Positions 7,855 through 16,269 of a stretch of DNA of 64,000 nt are shown here, piece after piece. Made by a program: the position numbers and the translations under genes. How positions within the stretch are numbered: position 1 is the stretch's first letter; each line of letters begins with the position of its first letter. The stretch comes from Paraburkholderia elongata (GTDB lineage Bacteria; Pseudomonadota; Gammaproteobacteria; Burkholderiales; Burkholderiaceae), in the NCBI RefSeq assembly GCF_013177735.1, contig NZ_WOEZ01000279.1, positions 1 to 64,000 of the forward strand. Direction: 5' to 3'. The notes below the pieces were generated by a model. It did no database searches. It saw nothing but the letters and a program-made list of their open reading frames with translations, and had not been told where the DNA came from.

Positions 7855-9063
7855 TTAGTCAGCAGGCCTCAACTTCTTAACATCCGCATCCGACGGCTCC
7901 ACACTAGCGCCGTCAATATACCGATAGGAAGTCATCACACCCTTGCCGTCCTTGAGACCGGTGACACCGACAAAAGCCCCCATCGTCGACTGATTGTCCT
8001 GCGCCCGATAAGTAATCGGCCCGAAGGGCGTATCTACCCCAAGTCCCTTGAACGCCGCAGCCAGCTTATCCGAATCAGTAGAACCGGCCTTCTTGATCCC
8101 CGCCGCGATCGACATCAACGCCGAATACCCCACCACCGACCCCAGCCTCGGATAATCGTGGTACTTCGCCTGATACGCATCCACAAACTTCTTGTTCGCC
8201 GCCGTATCGATCGAATACCACGGGTAACCCGTCACGATCCAGCCAGTCGGCGCCTCCGCACCCAACGGGTCGAGATAGTCTGGCTCACCCGTCAGCAACG
8301 ACACCACACTGCGATCCTTAAACAACCCACGCGTATTGCCCTCGCGCACAAACTTGCCAAGATCGGCGCCAAACAGCACGTTGAAAATCGCATCCGGCTT
8401 CGCATCGGCAATCGCCTGCGACACCGCGCCTGCATCGACATTACCCAGCGGCGTCGCCTGCTCGGCGACAAACTCCACATCAGGCTGCGCCGCCGTCATC
8501 AGCTTCTTGAACGTCGCCACCGCCGATTGCCCGTACTCGTAGTTCGGATACACCAGCGCCCAGCGTTTCTTTTTCAGCTTCACCGCCTCGGGCACCAGCA
8601 TCGCCACCTGCATATACGTCGAAGGACGCAACCGGTACGTGTATTTATTGCCGTCGGCCCAAACAATCTTGTCAGTCAACGGCTCGGCCGCCAGGAAGAA
8701 AATCTTCTTCTGCTTCGCGAAGTCGGTCAGCGCGAGACCCGTGTTCGACAGGAAACCGCCGAACAGCAATTGCACCTGCTCACGCGCAATCAACTCCTGC
8801 GCGACGCGGATCGTGTCGCCCGGATTGCCGTTGTCGTCGCGCGACACCACTTCGAGCTGTTTGCCGAGTACGCCGCCCGCCGCGTTCACCTGTTCGAGCG
8901 CGAGATTCCAGCCGTTCTTGTAAGGACCGAGAAAGGCAGGCTGCGCCTTGTAGCTGTTGATTTCGCCGATCTTGATGGTCTGCTGGGCGCTCGCGCCGAA
9001 GGCCGCGAGCGATAGAACCGTTGAAACCGTGAGGCGAGAGATCCATCCTGCGCGCGTGGTCAT
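7855..9063 (-). CDS. ABC transporter periplasmic binding protein (branched-chain amino acid type)
   Basis: 402 residues starting MTTRAGW, with GGAG 6 nt upstream. An in-frame start 18 nt earlier lacks this site. A Sec signal peptide ends at GASA-QQ. The mature part begins TIKIGEINSY and follows the type I periplasmic-binding fold of LivJ/HAAT receptors (QVNAAGGVLGKQLEVVSRDD). It is the last gene of the nicotinate-like operon, which also encodes the matching permease and two ATPases, so it is presumably their receptor. The ligand is likely an aromatic or cyclic carboxylate, not leucine (inference). Confidence 0.9.
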   Translation of the reverse strand: MTTRAGWISRLTVSTVLSLAAFGASAQQTIKIGEINSYKAQPAFLGPYKNGWNLALEQVNAAGGVLGKQLEVVSRDDNGNPGDTIRVAQELIAREQVQLLFGGFLSNTGLALTDFAKQKKIFFLAAEPLTDKIVWADGNKYTYRLRPSTYMQVAMLVPEAVKLKKKRWALVYPNYEYGQSAVATFKKLMTAAQPDVEFVAEQATPLGNVDAGAVSQAIADAKPDAIFNVLFGADLGKFVREGNTRGLFKDRSVVSLLTGEPDYLDPLGAEAPTGWIVTGYPWYSIDTAANKKFVDAYQAKYHDYPRLGSVVGYSALMSIAAGIKKAGSTDSDKLAAAFKGLGVDTPFGPITYRAQDNQSTMGAFVGVTGLKDGKGVMTSYRYIDGASVEPSDADVKKLRPAD

Positions 9064-9136
9064 GCGTTTCTCCGTTATCAAAAGGATTGCGGGAATGCGG
9101 TCGTTCTTATCAAGCGTTCAAGCGTCTCGCGATTCG

Positions 9137-9280
9137 TTCGGCGAGCCGTGTTGCGAGCCGTGTCACGAGTTGTGCTGCAAGTGGTGTTGCGAGTTGTGTT
9201 GCAAGCCCTGTTGCGCGTTGTGCTGCAATCGGTGCTGCAAGTGAAGCTGCGAGTGAAGCTGCAAACCGTGCAGCAATACG
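9137..9280. repeat. 12-bp degenerate tandem repeat
   Basis: About twelve copies of a 12-bp unit of the form TGTTGCGAGYTG (variants TGCTGCAAGTGG, AGCTGCGAGTGA). It occupies most of the 227-bp gap between the stop of the molybdenum hydroxylase gene and the binding-protein start. It is not in a recognised gene. Frames through it give short Ala/Thr/Leu repeats with no homology I know. Confidence 0.75.
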
Positions 9281-9290
9281 TCTGGCAATT

Positions 9291-12200
9291 TCACTCCGCC
9301 CGCGGTGTCGCGCGGATTCTGGCGACGCTCGCCGTGACGTCCTGCCATGCCGGCTTGCCGCCGGCGAATTGCTGACGCAGGTATGACACAAGTTCGGCGA
9401 CCTGGGCATCGTTGAAACTGTCGCGGTAAGCCGGCATCGTACCGAGTTCGGGGCGCGCAGGCGAGCCGATACCATCGAGAATCACACGAATCAGATTATC
9501 AGGCGTCGTGCTGTGCAGATTCGTGTTAAGCGCCAGCGAAGGATGCGCACCAAACAATTCCGGCCCGCTGCCAGTGTGATGACAGGCTGCACACGCGCCG
9601 TCGAAGAGACGTGCACCGAGCCCTGTCGTCGTACCCGCTATCGTGCTGGCCTGCTCGTATTGACGCGCCATCGCCACAGGATCTGCGTTGGCCTCCAGGG
9701 GATTCAAAGACGCCAGATACGTGGCCATCGCGCGAATATCGCTGTCGGGCAGCGCAGCCAGATCGCTGACGACCGGTGCCATCGGCCCGGCCGCGACGCC
9801 ATGCAGCGGCGCGTGACCGTAGCGCATATAGCTGAACAGTTCGTCTTCGCTCCAGGGCACGGGTGCGTTTGAAAGCGTCGACAGCGCGGGCGCCTCCCAC
9901 CCTTCCGCCATGCCGCCGCCCATGAATGCGGTGCCGGCTTTCTCGGCGCCGAATGCATTGCGCGGGGTATGGCACGCACTGCAATGGCCGAGGCCGTTCA
10001 CGAGATACGCCCCGCGATTCCATTGCGCACTTTGCGTCGCGCTGGCGGTAAACGTATTGCGGCCAAGGAAGAGCCCGTTCCATGCAGCCATCAACGGACG
10101 CACGCTGAACGGATACGCGAGCTTCGTTTCCGGCGGACGGGAGCGCACTGGCGTTTGCGTCATCAGGTACGCGTAGAGCGCCTTCAGATCGTCGTCGGAC
10201 GTGTTTTTGAACGACGTGTAGGGGAACACGGGATACAGACGATGCCCGTCGCGGCTGATACCTTGCCGCATCGCCCGCATGAATGCGTCGAGCGACCATG
10301 TGCCGATGCCCGTCAGTCCATCGGGCGTGATGTTGGTGCTGTAGACGGTGCCGAACGGCGTATCGAGCGGTTTGCCGCCCGCGTTCGGCACGCCGTTGTG
10401 CGCGGTATGGCAAACCGCGCAATTGCCCAGCGACGCAAGCAGTTTGCCGCGCGCCACCAATTCCGGCGCGAACGCGCTCGCTAGCGGTGGCGTAATCGGC
10501 GCAATCGCTTGCGGCGACATAGCCAGTGCGCCCAGCCAACCGGCCGCGCCCGCGGCGATTGCGCCGAGAAAACCGAACCGCCAGCGCTTCTTTTTGCGCG
10601 CAGCCGCCTCTTCCGCTTGCGCATCGGCGAGCGCGGCGCGAATCGTCTCGGGCGTGAACGGCGGCCTGCGAAAACGTACACCGGTCGCATCATACAGCGC
10701 GTTGGCGATCGCGGCGGCACCGGGCAGCGACGCCGATTCGCCTGTGCCCATCGGCGGCTCGCCGTGGCGCGGCATCATCACCACGTCGATCACCGGCACT
10801 TCACGGAACGTCAGGATCGGATACGCGCCCCACTCCTGACTCGTCACCGCGTTCTCGCCGAACGTCACGCGTTCTTTCAGCGCGCGGCTGGTGGCCTGGA
10901 TCACATTGCCGTGTATCTGATGACGTACGCCGTCAGGATTCACCATGGTGCCGGTGTCCTGTCCGACCACCACGCGCGTCACGGCAAGCTCGCCGCTCTT
11001 GCGATTGACTTCGACGTCGGCGACCCACGCGGACCATGCGGCCCCGAAGCCGGGGAATTTGCTGTGCACGTATCGGGCGTAAGCGAAGCCTCTACCGCGC
11101 GCTATGTCACCATCTTCCTGAGCATCTTTCAAAGCGCTGGTACGAGGTTGCCAGCCGGCTTTCTCAGCCACTGCTTTGACGAGATCGATCGCACGCGGAT
11201 CAGTGAGATGTTTCAGCCGAAACTCAACGGGATCGACGCCCGCTTCCGTTGCAAGTTCGTCGATGAAAGACTCATGCGCGAATGTGTTCGGCAAGGCGGA
11301 CACGCCTCTTAGCCAGGATGCGCGCACGATCGGCGGCGTGTCGTCGCAGACAATGCGCATGGTCCGATAGTCGTACGGCGGCACGGACGTGCGGTCGCCC
11401 ATTTCGAATACTTGCGGCTGTGCGGAGATCGTTCCGCTGAGCAGCAGCGCTAAAGTAGGGGCGTCGTTCGATGGATAGCGCGTCGCGAAATCGTATGCCG
11501 CGAGCTCGCCTTCTGCGCTTAAAGCGCCGCGCACGTCCATCAATTGCGCAGCGCCTTTGGGCTCCCATGCATGCTCGTCTTCGCGCGATAGTTGCACGCG
11601 CACCGGACTGCCGCTTGCGCGCGATAGCAGCGCGGCGTCGGCGGCGACATCGTCCGCGCAATTGCGGCCATAGCAACCCGCCGCGTCCATGCGCACGATT
11701 TCGATGTGCGCTTCATCCAGCGCCATCAACAAGGCGAGATCGGCACGCAACGAATGGGGATTCTGCGTGCCCGACCAGACTTTCAGCTTCGCATCCCGGT
11801 AGTCAGCCACCGCGCACGAGGGTCCAATCGACGCATGCATCTGAAACGGCCATACGTAGGTGCGTTCCAGCGTTCGAGCAGGGTCTTGCGCGAGGGCTGC
11901 GTCGATATCGCCCTCGATCACCAGATCGCGTCGTTTAGCCGGATTTGCTCTGAGCGCAGCTTCCACTTCCTCGCTGGTTTCGAGCGGCGGCAAACCCTCA
12001 ACTGCTTTCCACTGCACGTTCAACCGCTTCACCGCCTGCTGCGCGATCTCTTCGCGCTCAGCAACGATGCCAACGAAATCGCGGATCACCACGACCTTGA
12101 CGATGCCGGGCAAGTCACCGATAGAATTTTCATCAACATGCAGCAGGCTATTGCCAATGAACTCGCCCTGCGCGACACCCGCATAAGGCGGCCGTACGAC

Positions 12201-12902
12201 GCGGCCGTGCAGCATGCCCGGCACGCGCACGTCGTGCACGAAACTCAATTCGCCCGTGGCCTTCGCGGGGATATCGACACGCGGCGAGCTCTTGCCGACG
12301 ATCTTGTACGTGTCGGGCGATTTCAGAGGCGCATCGGTGGCGAGCGTTAATTCGATGCGCCGTCCGGTAATCAATTCGCCGTAAATCAAGCCTTTTGCAG
12401 TATCGTCGTCACGCTGAACGACCACACCGTCGCGCACGTCGAGTTGCTCTGCACTTAAGTTCAAACGCACCGCCGCTTCCGCCAGCAGAAACTGCCGCGC
12501 CTGCGCCGCCGCGTGCCGCAACGGCACGGCCGAAATCTGAATCGTGGCGCTCGCAATCGTGGGACCCTGATTCGGCGCTTCGTTCGTGTGTCCAAGCACG
12601 ATCGATACACGCGTCAACGGCACGTCGAGTTCTTCCGCGACGATCTGCGCGAGCGCCGTGCCGATGCCGGTACCGAGATCGACGTGTCCGTTGAACGCGA
12701 CCACCGTGCCGTCGTCGCGCACCACGAGAAACATGTCCGCTTCCGTCGGCATGAACGAGGACCGCGACCCTGGCTGCCCAACCGCGGCTCGCACCGGCGC
12801 TTGCGGCGGCCGCGTGACGATCAGCACATTCTGCGCGTCGTAGAGTTGCTGCCGCGACGGCGGCGCGGCCCGGCGATCGACGCTGAGATCCGGCCCGGTC
12901 AT
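9291..12902 (-). CDS. Molybdenum hydroxylase large subunit fused to triheme cytochrome c (NicB-like)
   Basis: 1203 residues. Residues ~1-770 are a xanthine-dehydrogenase-family molybdopterin subunit (GHVDLGTGIGTALAQIVAEE; substrate-side segments near GMLHGRVVRPPYAG; MPRHGEPPMGTGESASLPGA). A short hydrophobic linker (FLGAIAAGAAGWLGALAM) follows. Then come three class I cytochrome c modules with CAVCH, CSACH and CAACH heme sites. This size and layout match NicB of aerobic nicotinate dehydrogenases, in which cytochromes replace the FAD subunit and pass electrons to the respiratory chain. It overlaps the small subunit by ATGA and has GGGAG upstream. Expected activity is hydroxylation of an N-heterocycle such as nicotinate C6, but isoquinoline or aldehyde oxidation cannot be excluded. 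Confidence 0.85.
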   Translation of the reverse strand: MTGPDLSVDRRAAPPSRQQLYDAQNVLIVTRPPQAPVRAAVGQPGSRSSFMPTEADMFLVVRDDGTVVAFNGHVDLGTGIGTALAQIVAEELDVPLTRVSIVLGHTNEAPNQGPTIASATIQISAVPLRHAAAQARQFLLAEAAVRLNLSAEQLDVRDGVVVQRDDDTAKGLIYGELITGRRIELTLATDAPLKSPDTYKIVGKSSPRVDIPAKATGELSFVHDVRVPGMLHGRVVRPPYAGVAQGEFIGNSLLHVDENSIGDLPGIVKVVVIRDFVGIVAEREEIAQQAVKRLNVQWKAVEGLPPLETSEEVEAALRANPAKRRDLVIEGDIDAALAQDPARTLERTYVWPFQMHASIGPSCAVADYRDAKLKVWSGTQNPHSLRADLALLMALDEAHIEIVRMDAAGCYGRNCADDVAADAALLSRASGSPVRVQLSREDEHAWEPKGAAQLMDVRGALSAEGELAAYDFATRYPSNDAPTLALLLSGTISAQPQVFEMGDRTSVPPYDYRTMRIVCDDTPPIVRASWLRGVSALPNTFAHESFIDELATEAGVDPVEFRLKHLTDPRAIDLVKAVAEKAGWQPRTSALKDAQEDGDIARGRGFAYARYVHSKFPGFGAAWSAWVADVEVNRKSGELAVTRVVVGQDTGTMVNPDGVRHQIHGNVIQATSRALKERVTFGENAVTSQEWGAYPILTFREVPVIDVVMMPRHGEPPMGTGESASLPGAAAIANALYDATGVRFRRPPFTPETIRAALADAQAEEAAARKKKRWRFGFLGAIAAGAAGWLGALAMSPQAIAPITPPLASAFAPELVARGKLLASLGNCAVCHTAHNGVPNAGGKPLDTPFGTVYSTNITPDGLTGIGTWSLDAFMRAMRQGISRDGHRLYPVFPYTSFKNTSDDDLKALYAYLMTQTPVRSRPPETKLAYPFSVRPLMAAWNGLFLGRNTFTASATQSAQWNRGAYLVNGLGHCSACHTPRNAFGAEKAGTAFMGGGMAEGWEAPALSTLSNAPVPWSEDELFSYMRYGHAPLHGVAAGPMAPVVSDLAALPDSDIRAMATYLASLNPLEANADPVAMARQYEQASTIAGTTTGLGARLFDGACAACHHTGSGPELFGAHPSLALNTNLHSTTPDNLIRVILDGIGSPARPELGTMPAYRDSFNDAQVAELVSYLRQQFAGGKPAWQDVTASVARIRATPRAE

Positions 12903-13405
12903 GCGCGCGCTCCCTGATCCAACACCGATTGCGCGGCGAGCAATTCAGCCGCGCGCTGCACCGCGCGCACGATCTCGACATGCGTGCCGCACCGGCAGAG
13001 GTTGCGCGATAATTCCCGCCGAATCGTCTCGACACTCGGATGCGGATCGCGATCGAGCAACGCTTTGGCGGTCATGATCATGCCGTTCAGGCAATAGCCG
13101 CACTGCGCGGCCTGTTCTTCGATAAAGGCCTGCTGCACCGGATGCAGCGCGGCACGCGTGCCCAGTCCTTCGAGCGTGGTGATCTCACGCCCCAATGCAA
13201 CCTTCGCGGTCGTCACGCATGAACGCGTCGGCATGCCGTCGAGCAATACCGTACACGCACCGCATTCGCCGAGGCCGCAGCCGAATTTTGGACCGTTCAA
13301 CGCGAGGTCGTTACGCAGCAGATAGAGCAGTGGCGTGTCGGCAGCGGCGCTGACAAGATGCGTCGCGCCGTTGACGTGCAGCGCAAGTGGCGCCGGGCGG
13401 TTCAT
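12899..13405 (-). CDS. 2Fe-2S small subunit of molybdenum hydroxylase (NicA-like)
   Basis: 168 residues from the ATG (MNRPAPLAL). A GTG five codons upstream is also possible. The N-terminal plant-type [2Fe-2S] ferredoxin motif is CGLGECGACTVLLDG, and the C-terminal four-helix [2Fe-2S] domain has QCGYCLNG and RNLCRCGTH. This is the complete set expected for the small subunit of xanthine-dehydrogenase-family hydroxylases. It relays electrons from the molybdenum site to the partner's hemes. It is translationally coupled to the large subunit, and no FAD (CoxM-type) gene is present. The enamidase-like gene is immediately upstream. Confidence 0.9.
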   Translation of the reverse strand: MNRPAPLALHVNGATHLVSAAADTPLLYLLRNDLALNGPKFGCGLGECGACTVLLDGMPTRSCVTTAKVALGREITTLEGLGTRAALHPVQQAFIEEQAAQCGYCLNGMIMTAKALLDRDPHPSVETIRRELSRNLCRCGTHVEIVRAVQRAAELLAAQSVLDQGARA

Positions 13406-13436
13406 GACAATGCCGGCCACGCCGTGCGGCGCGCGT

Positions 13437-14636
13437 TCACAGCACCACCGGCACTTCGGTCGCCGGTGGTGTATTGCGGCTGCGCCGGCAGCGGATCAAA
13501 CCGTCGATCATCACCATGCCGACGCCGGGAATATCGCCGAGCTGCACGCTTTCCAGCAGGGTATCGGCGGCCGTGTGCTGCGCACGGTCCATGAAGACGA
13601 AGTCGGCAGGACGGCCTACTTCGATCAGACCCTGGCGCAAATTGCGTTGCCGCGCGGTGTTGCCGGTCGCGAAGCAGAAGGCGATCTCAGCGGGGATGTC
13701 GGCGAGGCTGGAGATCAGCGCGATCATCCGTAAAATGCCGAGCGGTTGCACGCCGGAACCCGCCGGGCTATCGGTGCCGAGAATGATCCGATGCGGACAC
13801 TTCAATTCGATCGCATGACGTGCGGTGAGCAAGGCGATCCGCTCATTGCCGTTGTGAACGATCTCCAGCGCGCGGCTCGATTGCTCGCACAGATCGCATA
13901 CGTGCCGATAGGAAAGCGACGTATGGCCGCCGTTGATGTGGCCGATCACGTCAGCGTCGGCGGCGAGCACCACGTCTCTATCGATCAGACCCGAGCCGGG
14001 AATCGACGGGCCGCCCGTGTGAATCGTGCTTTGAATGCCGTACTTGCGTGCCCACGCGACCATCTGCCCCGCTTCCTCGCCGCCTTTCACGCTGCCGAGA
14101 CCCACTTCGCCGAGCAGCTTCACGCCCGCTTCCGAGAGCTCCTTGAAGTCTTCCTCGACCATGCCCTTCTCGATCACCGGCGCACCCGCCATGACTTTCA
14201 CGCCGCCACCGACACCCGCGCCACGCATCCCTTCGAACGAGCGTTGAGCTGTAATAGCAAGCGCCTTTACGCCGATCACGTCTTTCGGACGACCAGGCAA
14301 ATGCACTTCGCCGGCGGAGATCATCGTCGTCACGCCGCCGTTCAGATTCGATTCGATCCAGCCCATCTGATTCTGCCGCGGCGTCCAGTCGCCGAACACC
14401 GGATGCACGTGCGAATCGATCAGGCCCGGGGCGACCGTGGTGCCCTTGCAGTCGACGGTAGTCCGCGCACCTTCGAGGTCGCAATCCGCCTCCTTGCCGA
14501 TCGCGAAGATCACGCCGTCGTCGATCACCAGCGTGTCAGCGTCGAGAATCGGCTGGTCGATGTCGCCGGATAACAGCAGACCGATGTTCGTTACGGCGAC
14601 CTTGCCCGACAAGCCTGTCAACGTCTCTGCTGCCAT
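13437..14636 (-). CDS. Enamidase-like amidohydrolase
   Basis: 399 residues starting MAAETLTG behind AGGAGAG. Amidohydrolase superfamily: the metal-binding DSHVHP motif, metal/substrate residues in HTGGPS and GHINGGHTS, and the catalytic aspartate in LGTDSPAGSG. The sequence is like enamidase (EC 3.5.2.18), the Fe/Zn enzyme that hydrolyses 1,4,5,6-tetrahydro-6-oxonicotinate to 2-formylglutarate and ammonia in Eubacterium barkeri. The presence of 6-hydroxynicotinate reductase and a NicAB-like hydroxylase in the same operon supports this reading. Substrate remains inference. Confidence 0.8.
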   Translation of the reverse strand: MAAETLTGLSGKVAVTNIGLLLSGDIDQPILDADTLVIDDGVIFAIGKEADCDLEGARTTVDCKGTTVAPGLIDSHVHPVFGDWTPRQNQMGWIESNLNGGVTTMISAGEVHLPGRPKDVIGVKALAITAQRSFEGMRGAGVGGGVKVMAGAPVIEKGMVEEDFKELSEAGVKLLGEVGLGSVKGGEEAGQMVAWARKYGIQSTIHTGGPSIPGSGLIDRDVVLAADADVIGHINGGHTSLSYRHVCDLCEQSSRALEIVHNGNERIALLTARHAIELKCPHRIILGTDSPAGSGVQPLGILRMIALISSLADIPAEIAFCFATGNTARQRNLRQGLIEVGRPADFVFMDRAQHTAADTLLESVQLGDIPGVGMVMIDGLIRCRRSRNTPPATEVPVVL

Positions 14637-14650
14637 CTGCCTCTCCTTTT

Positions 14651-14696
14651 GCAACGGTTTGCAACGGTTTGCAACGGTTTGCAACGGTTCGCAACG
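14651..14696. repeat. 10-bp tandem repeat GCAACGGTTT in an operon leader
   Basis: 4.6 copies of GCAACGGTTT (three perfect, one with a terminal C, one partial), placed 15 nt upstream of the enamidase start codon and after the LivF stop at 14750. The unit is about one helical turn, so it could be a spaced protein-binding array or a slippage-prone leader. Confidence 0.8.
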
Positions 14697-14749
14697 ACTG
14701 CCCGGCGCCGCGTGTGTGCGTACCCTGCACGCCTCGTGCGCCGACGGAA

Positions 14750-15463
14750 TCACACACTCAGATAAGCGCGCCTCACTGTTTCGTTCTTTGCGAGTTCGCC
14801 GATCGTGCCGCTAAAGCGGATCTGTCCTTTCTCGAGGACGTACGCGCGGTCGCTGACCAGCTCGGCGAAATGCAGGTTCTGTTCGGACAACAGAATCGAG
14901 AGCCCTTCGCGCTTGAGTTCGAGAATCATGTTCGCCATCTGCTCGACGATCACGGGCGCGACGCCCTCGGACGGTTCGTCGAGCAGCACCAGATACGGAT
15001 TGCCCATCAGCGTGCGTGAGACGGTGAGCATTTGCTGCTCGCCGCCGCTCATCTGGCCGCCTGGGCGTTTCGGCATTTCGCCGAGATTGGGGAACAGGCG
15101 GAACAGCTTTTCCGGCGTCCATTGCGGCGCGCCTTCGCGCGGCGGTTGACGGCCGGTGTCGAGGTTTTCCATCACCGTCAGATCGGAGAACACGCGGCGG
15201 TCTTCGGGGACGAAACCCATGCCCATGCGTGCGATCCGATACGGCTGCAACGCCGTGATGTTTTGTCCGCGAAAACGCACTTCGCCCTGACGGCGCGGCA
15301 GCAACCCCATCACTGCTTTCATCGTCGTCGATTTGCCGGCGCCGTTGCGGCCCATCAGCGCGACCACTTCGCCGCGGCCGACTTCGAGGCCCACGTCGAA
15401 CAGAATATGCGCGCGGCCATAGAACGCATTGAGGCCGGAGACTTTCAGCATCGGTTCGCTCAT
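14750..15463 (-). CDS. ABC transporter ATPase, LivF type
   Basis: 237 residues. Walker A GRNGAGKS, signature MSGGEQQML, Walker B LVLLDEPSEG. The DEPSEGVAP sequence is typical of LivF ATPases. It overlaps LivG upstream by ATGA. It powers the importer formed with the fused permease, LivG and the binding protein at the operon's end. Confidence 0.92.
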   Translation of the reverse strand: MSEPMLKVSGLNAFYGRAHILFDVGLEVGRGEVVALMGRNGAGKSTTMKAVMGLLPRRQGEVRFRGQNITALQPYRIARMGMGFVPEDRRVFSDLTVMENLDTGRQPPREGAPQWTPEKLFRLFPNLGEMPKRPGGQMSGGEQQMLTVSRTLMGNPYLVLLDEPSEGVAPVIVEQMANMILELKREGLSILLSEQNLHFAELVSDRAYVLEKGQIRFSGTIGELAKNETVRRAYLSV

Positions 15464-16269
15464 TGCAGCGCCCCTTGTCCTTGATGGCCGCCGGCCGCTT
15501 CGTGCAGCGGAGCGCGTGGCTGGAAGGTCTTGCCGGTGCCGAAATAGACTTCCTGCACGCGTGCGTCGTTGCGGATCGTTTCGGCGTCGCCCTCGGCGAT
15601 CAGCTTGCCACGTGCGAGCACGATCATGCGATCGGCGTACGCGAATACAACGTCCATGCTGTGCTCGGTAAAGAGCACACCGATCTTGTGCTCGGTGACG
15701 AGACGCTTGGTCAGCGCCATCAGCGCGTTGCGCTCCTTTGGCGCCATGCCGGCAGTGGGCTCGTCCATCAGCAGCAACTTCGGCCGGTTTGCCAGCGCGA
15801 TAGCGAGTTCTACGCGTTTGACGTCACCGTAGGCGAGCACGCCGCAGGCGCGGTTCGCGTCTGCGCCCATGCCGACTTGTTCGAGCAGCGTCATGGCTTC
15901 ATCGGCATAGCGCGAGCCCGCAGGTTTCCACAGACCGAATGTCTTGCGTTCACGCGACACCAGGGCCATCTGCACGTTCTCGAGTACGGTCATCGAATTG
16001 AAGGTCGCGGCAATCTGAAACGTGCGGCCGACGCCCAGCCGCCAGATATCGCGTGGCCGCATGCCGACCAGTTCATGATCGTCGAGACGAATCGAGCCGG
16101 ACGACGGCTGCAGTTGCCCGTTGACCATGTTGAAGCAGGTCGACTTGCCCGCGCCATTCGGACCCAGCAGGGCGAGCAGTTGACCGGCTTCAAGATCGAA
16201 GGAAACATCGTCGACCGCTTTCAGACCGCCGAACGACTTGGAGAGGCCGGACACGCGCAGCAAGCTCAT
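15460..16269 (-). CDS. ABC transporter ATPase, LivG type
   Basis: 269 residues. Walker A GPNGAGKS, Walker B LLLMDEPTAGMAP, H-loop TEHSMDVVF. The divergent signature region (ACGVLAYGDVKRVE) is where LivG proteins normally have LSYGQQR. The C-terminal ~25 residues (HEAAGGHQGQGALQ) extend past the usual end. It overlaps both neighbours by 4 nt, showing translational coupling. Confidence 0.92.
   Translation of the reverse strand: MSLLRVSGLSKSFGGLKAVDDVSFDLEAGQLLALLGPNGAGKSTCFNMVNGQLQPSSGSIRLDDHELVGMRPRDIWRLGVGRTFQIAATFNSMTVLENVQMALVSRERKTFGLWKPAGSRYADEAMTLLEQVGMGADANRACGVLAYGDVKRVELAIALANRPKLLLMDEPTAGMAPKERNALMALTKRLVTEHKIGVLFTEHSMDVVFAYADRMIVLARGKLIAEGDAETIRNDARVQEVYFGTGKTFQPRAPLHEAAGGHQGQGALQ

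Noticed and set aside
9110..9475. Minus-strand frame through the 12-bp repeat (Ala-Thr-Leu repeats)
   Set aside because: Overlaps the end of the hydroxylase gene in another frame, no ribosome site, product is only the translated tandem repeat.
14651..14696. CRISPR-like array
   Set aside because: 10-bp units directly adjacent with no spacers, no cas genes; a simple tandem repeat.
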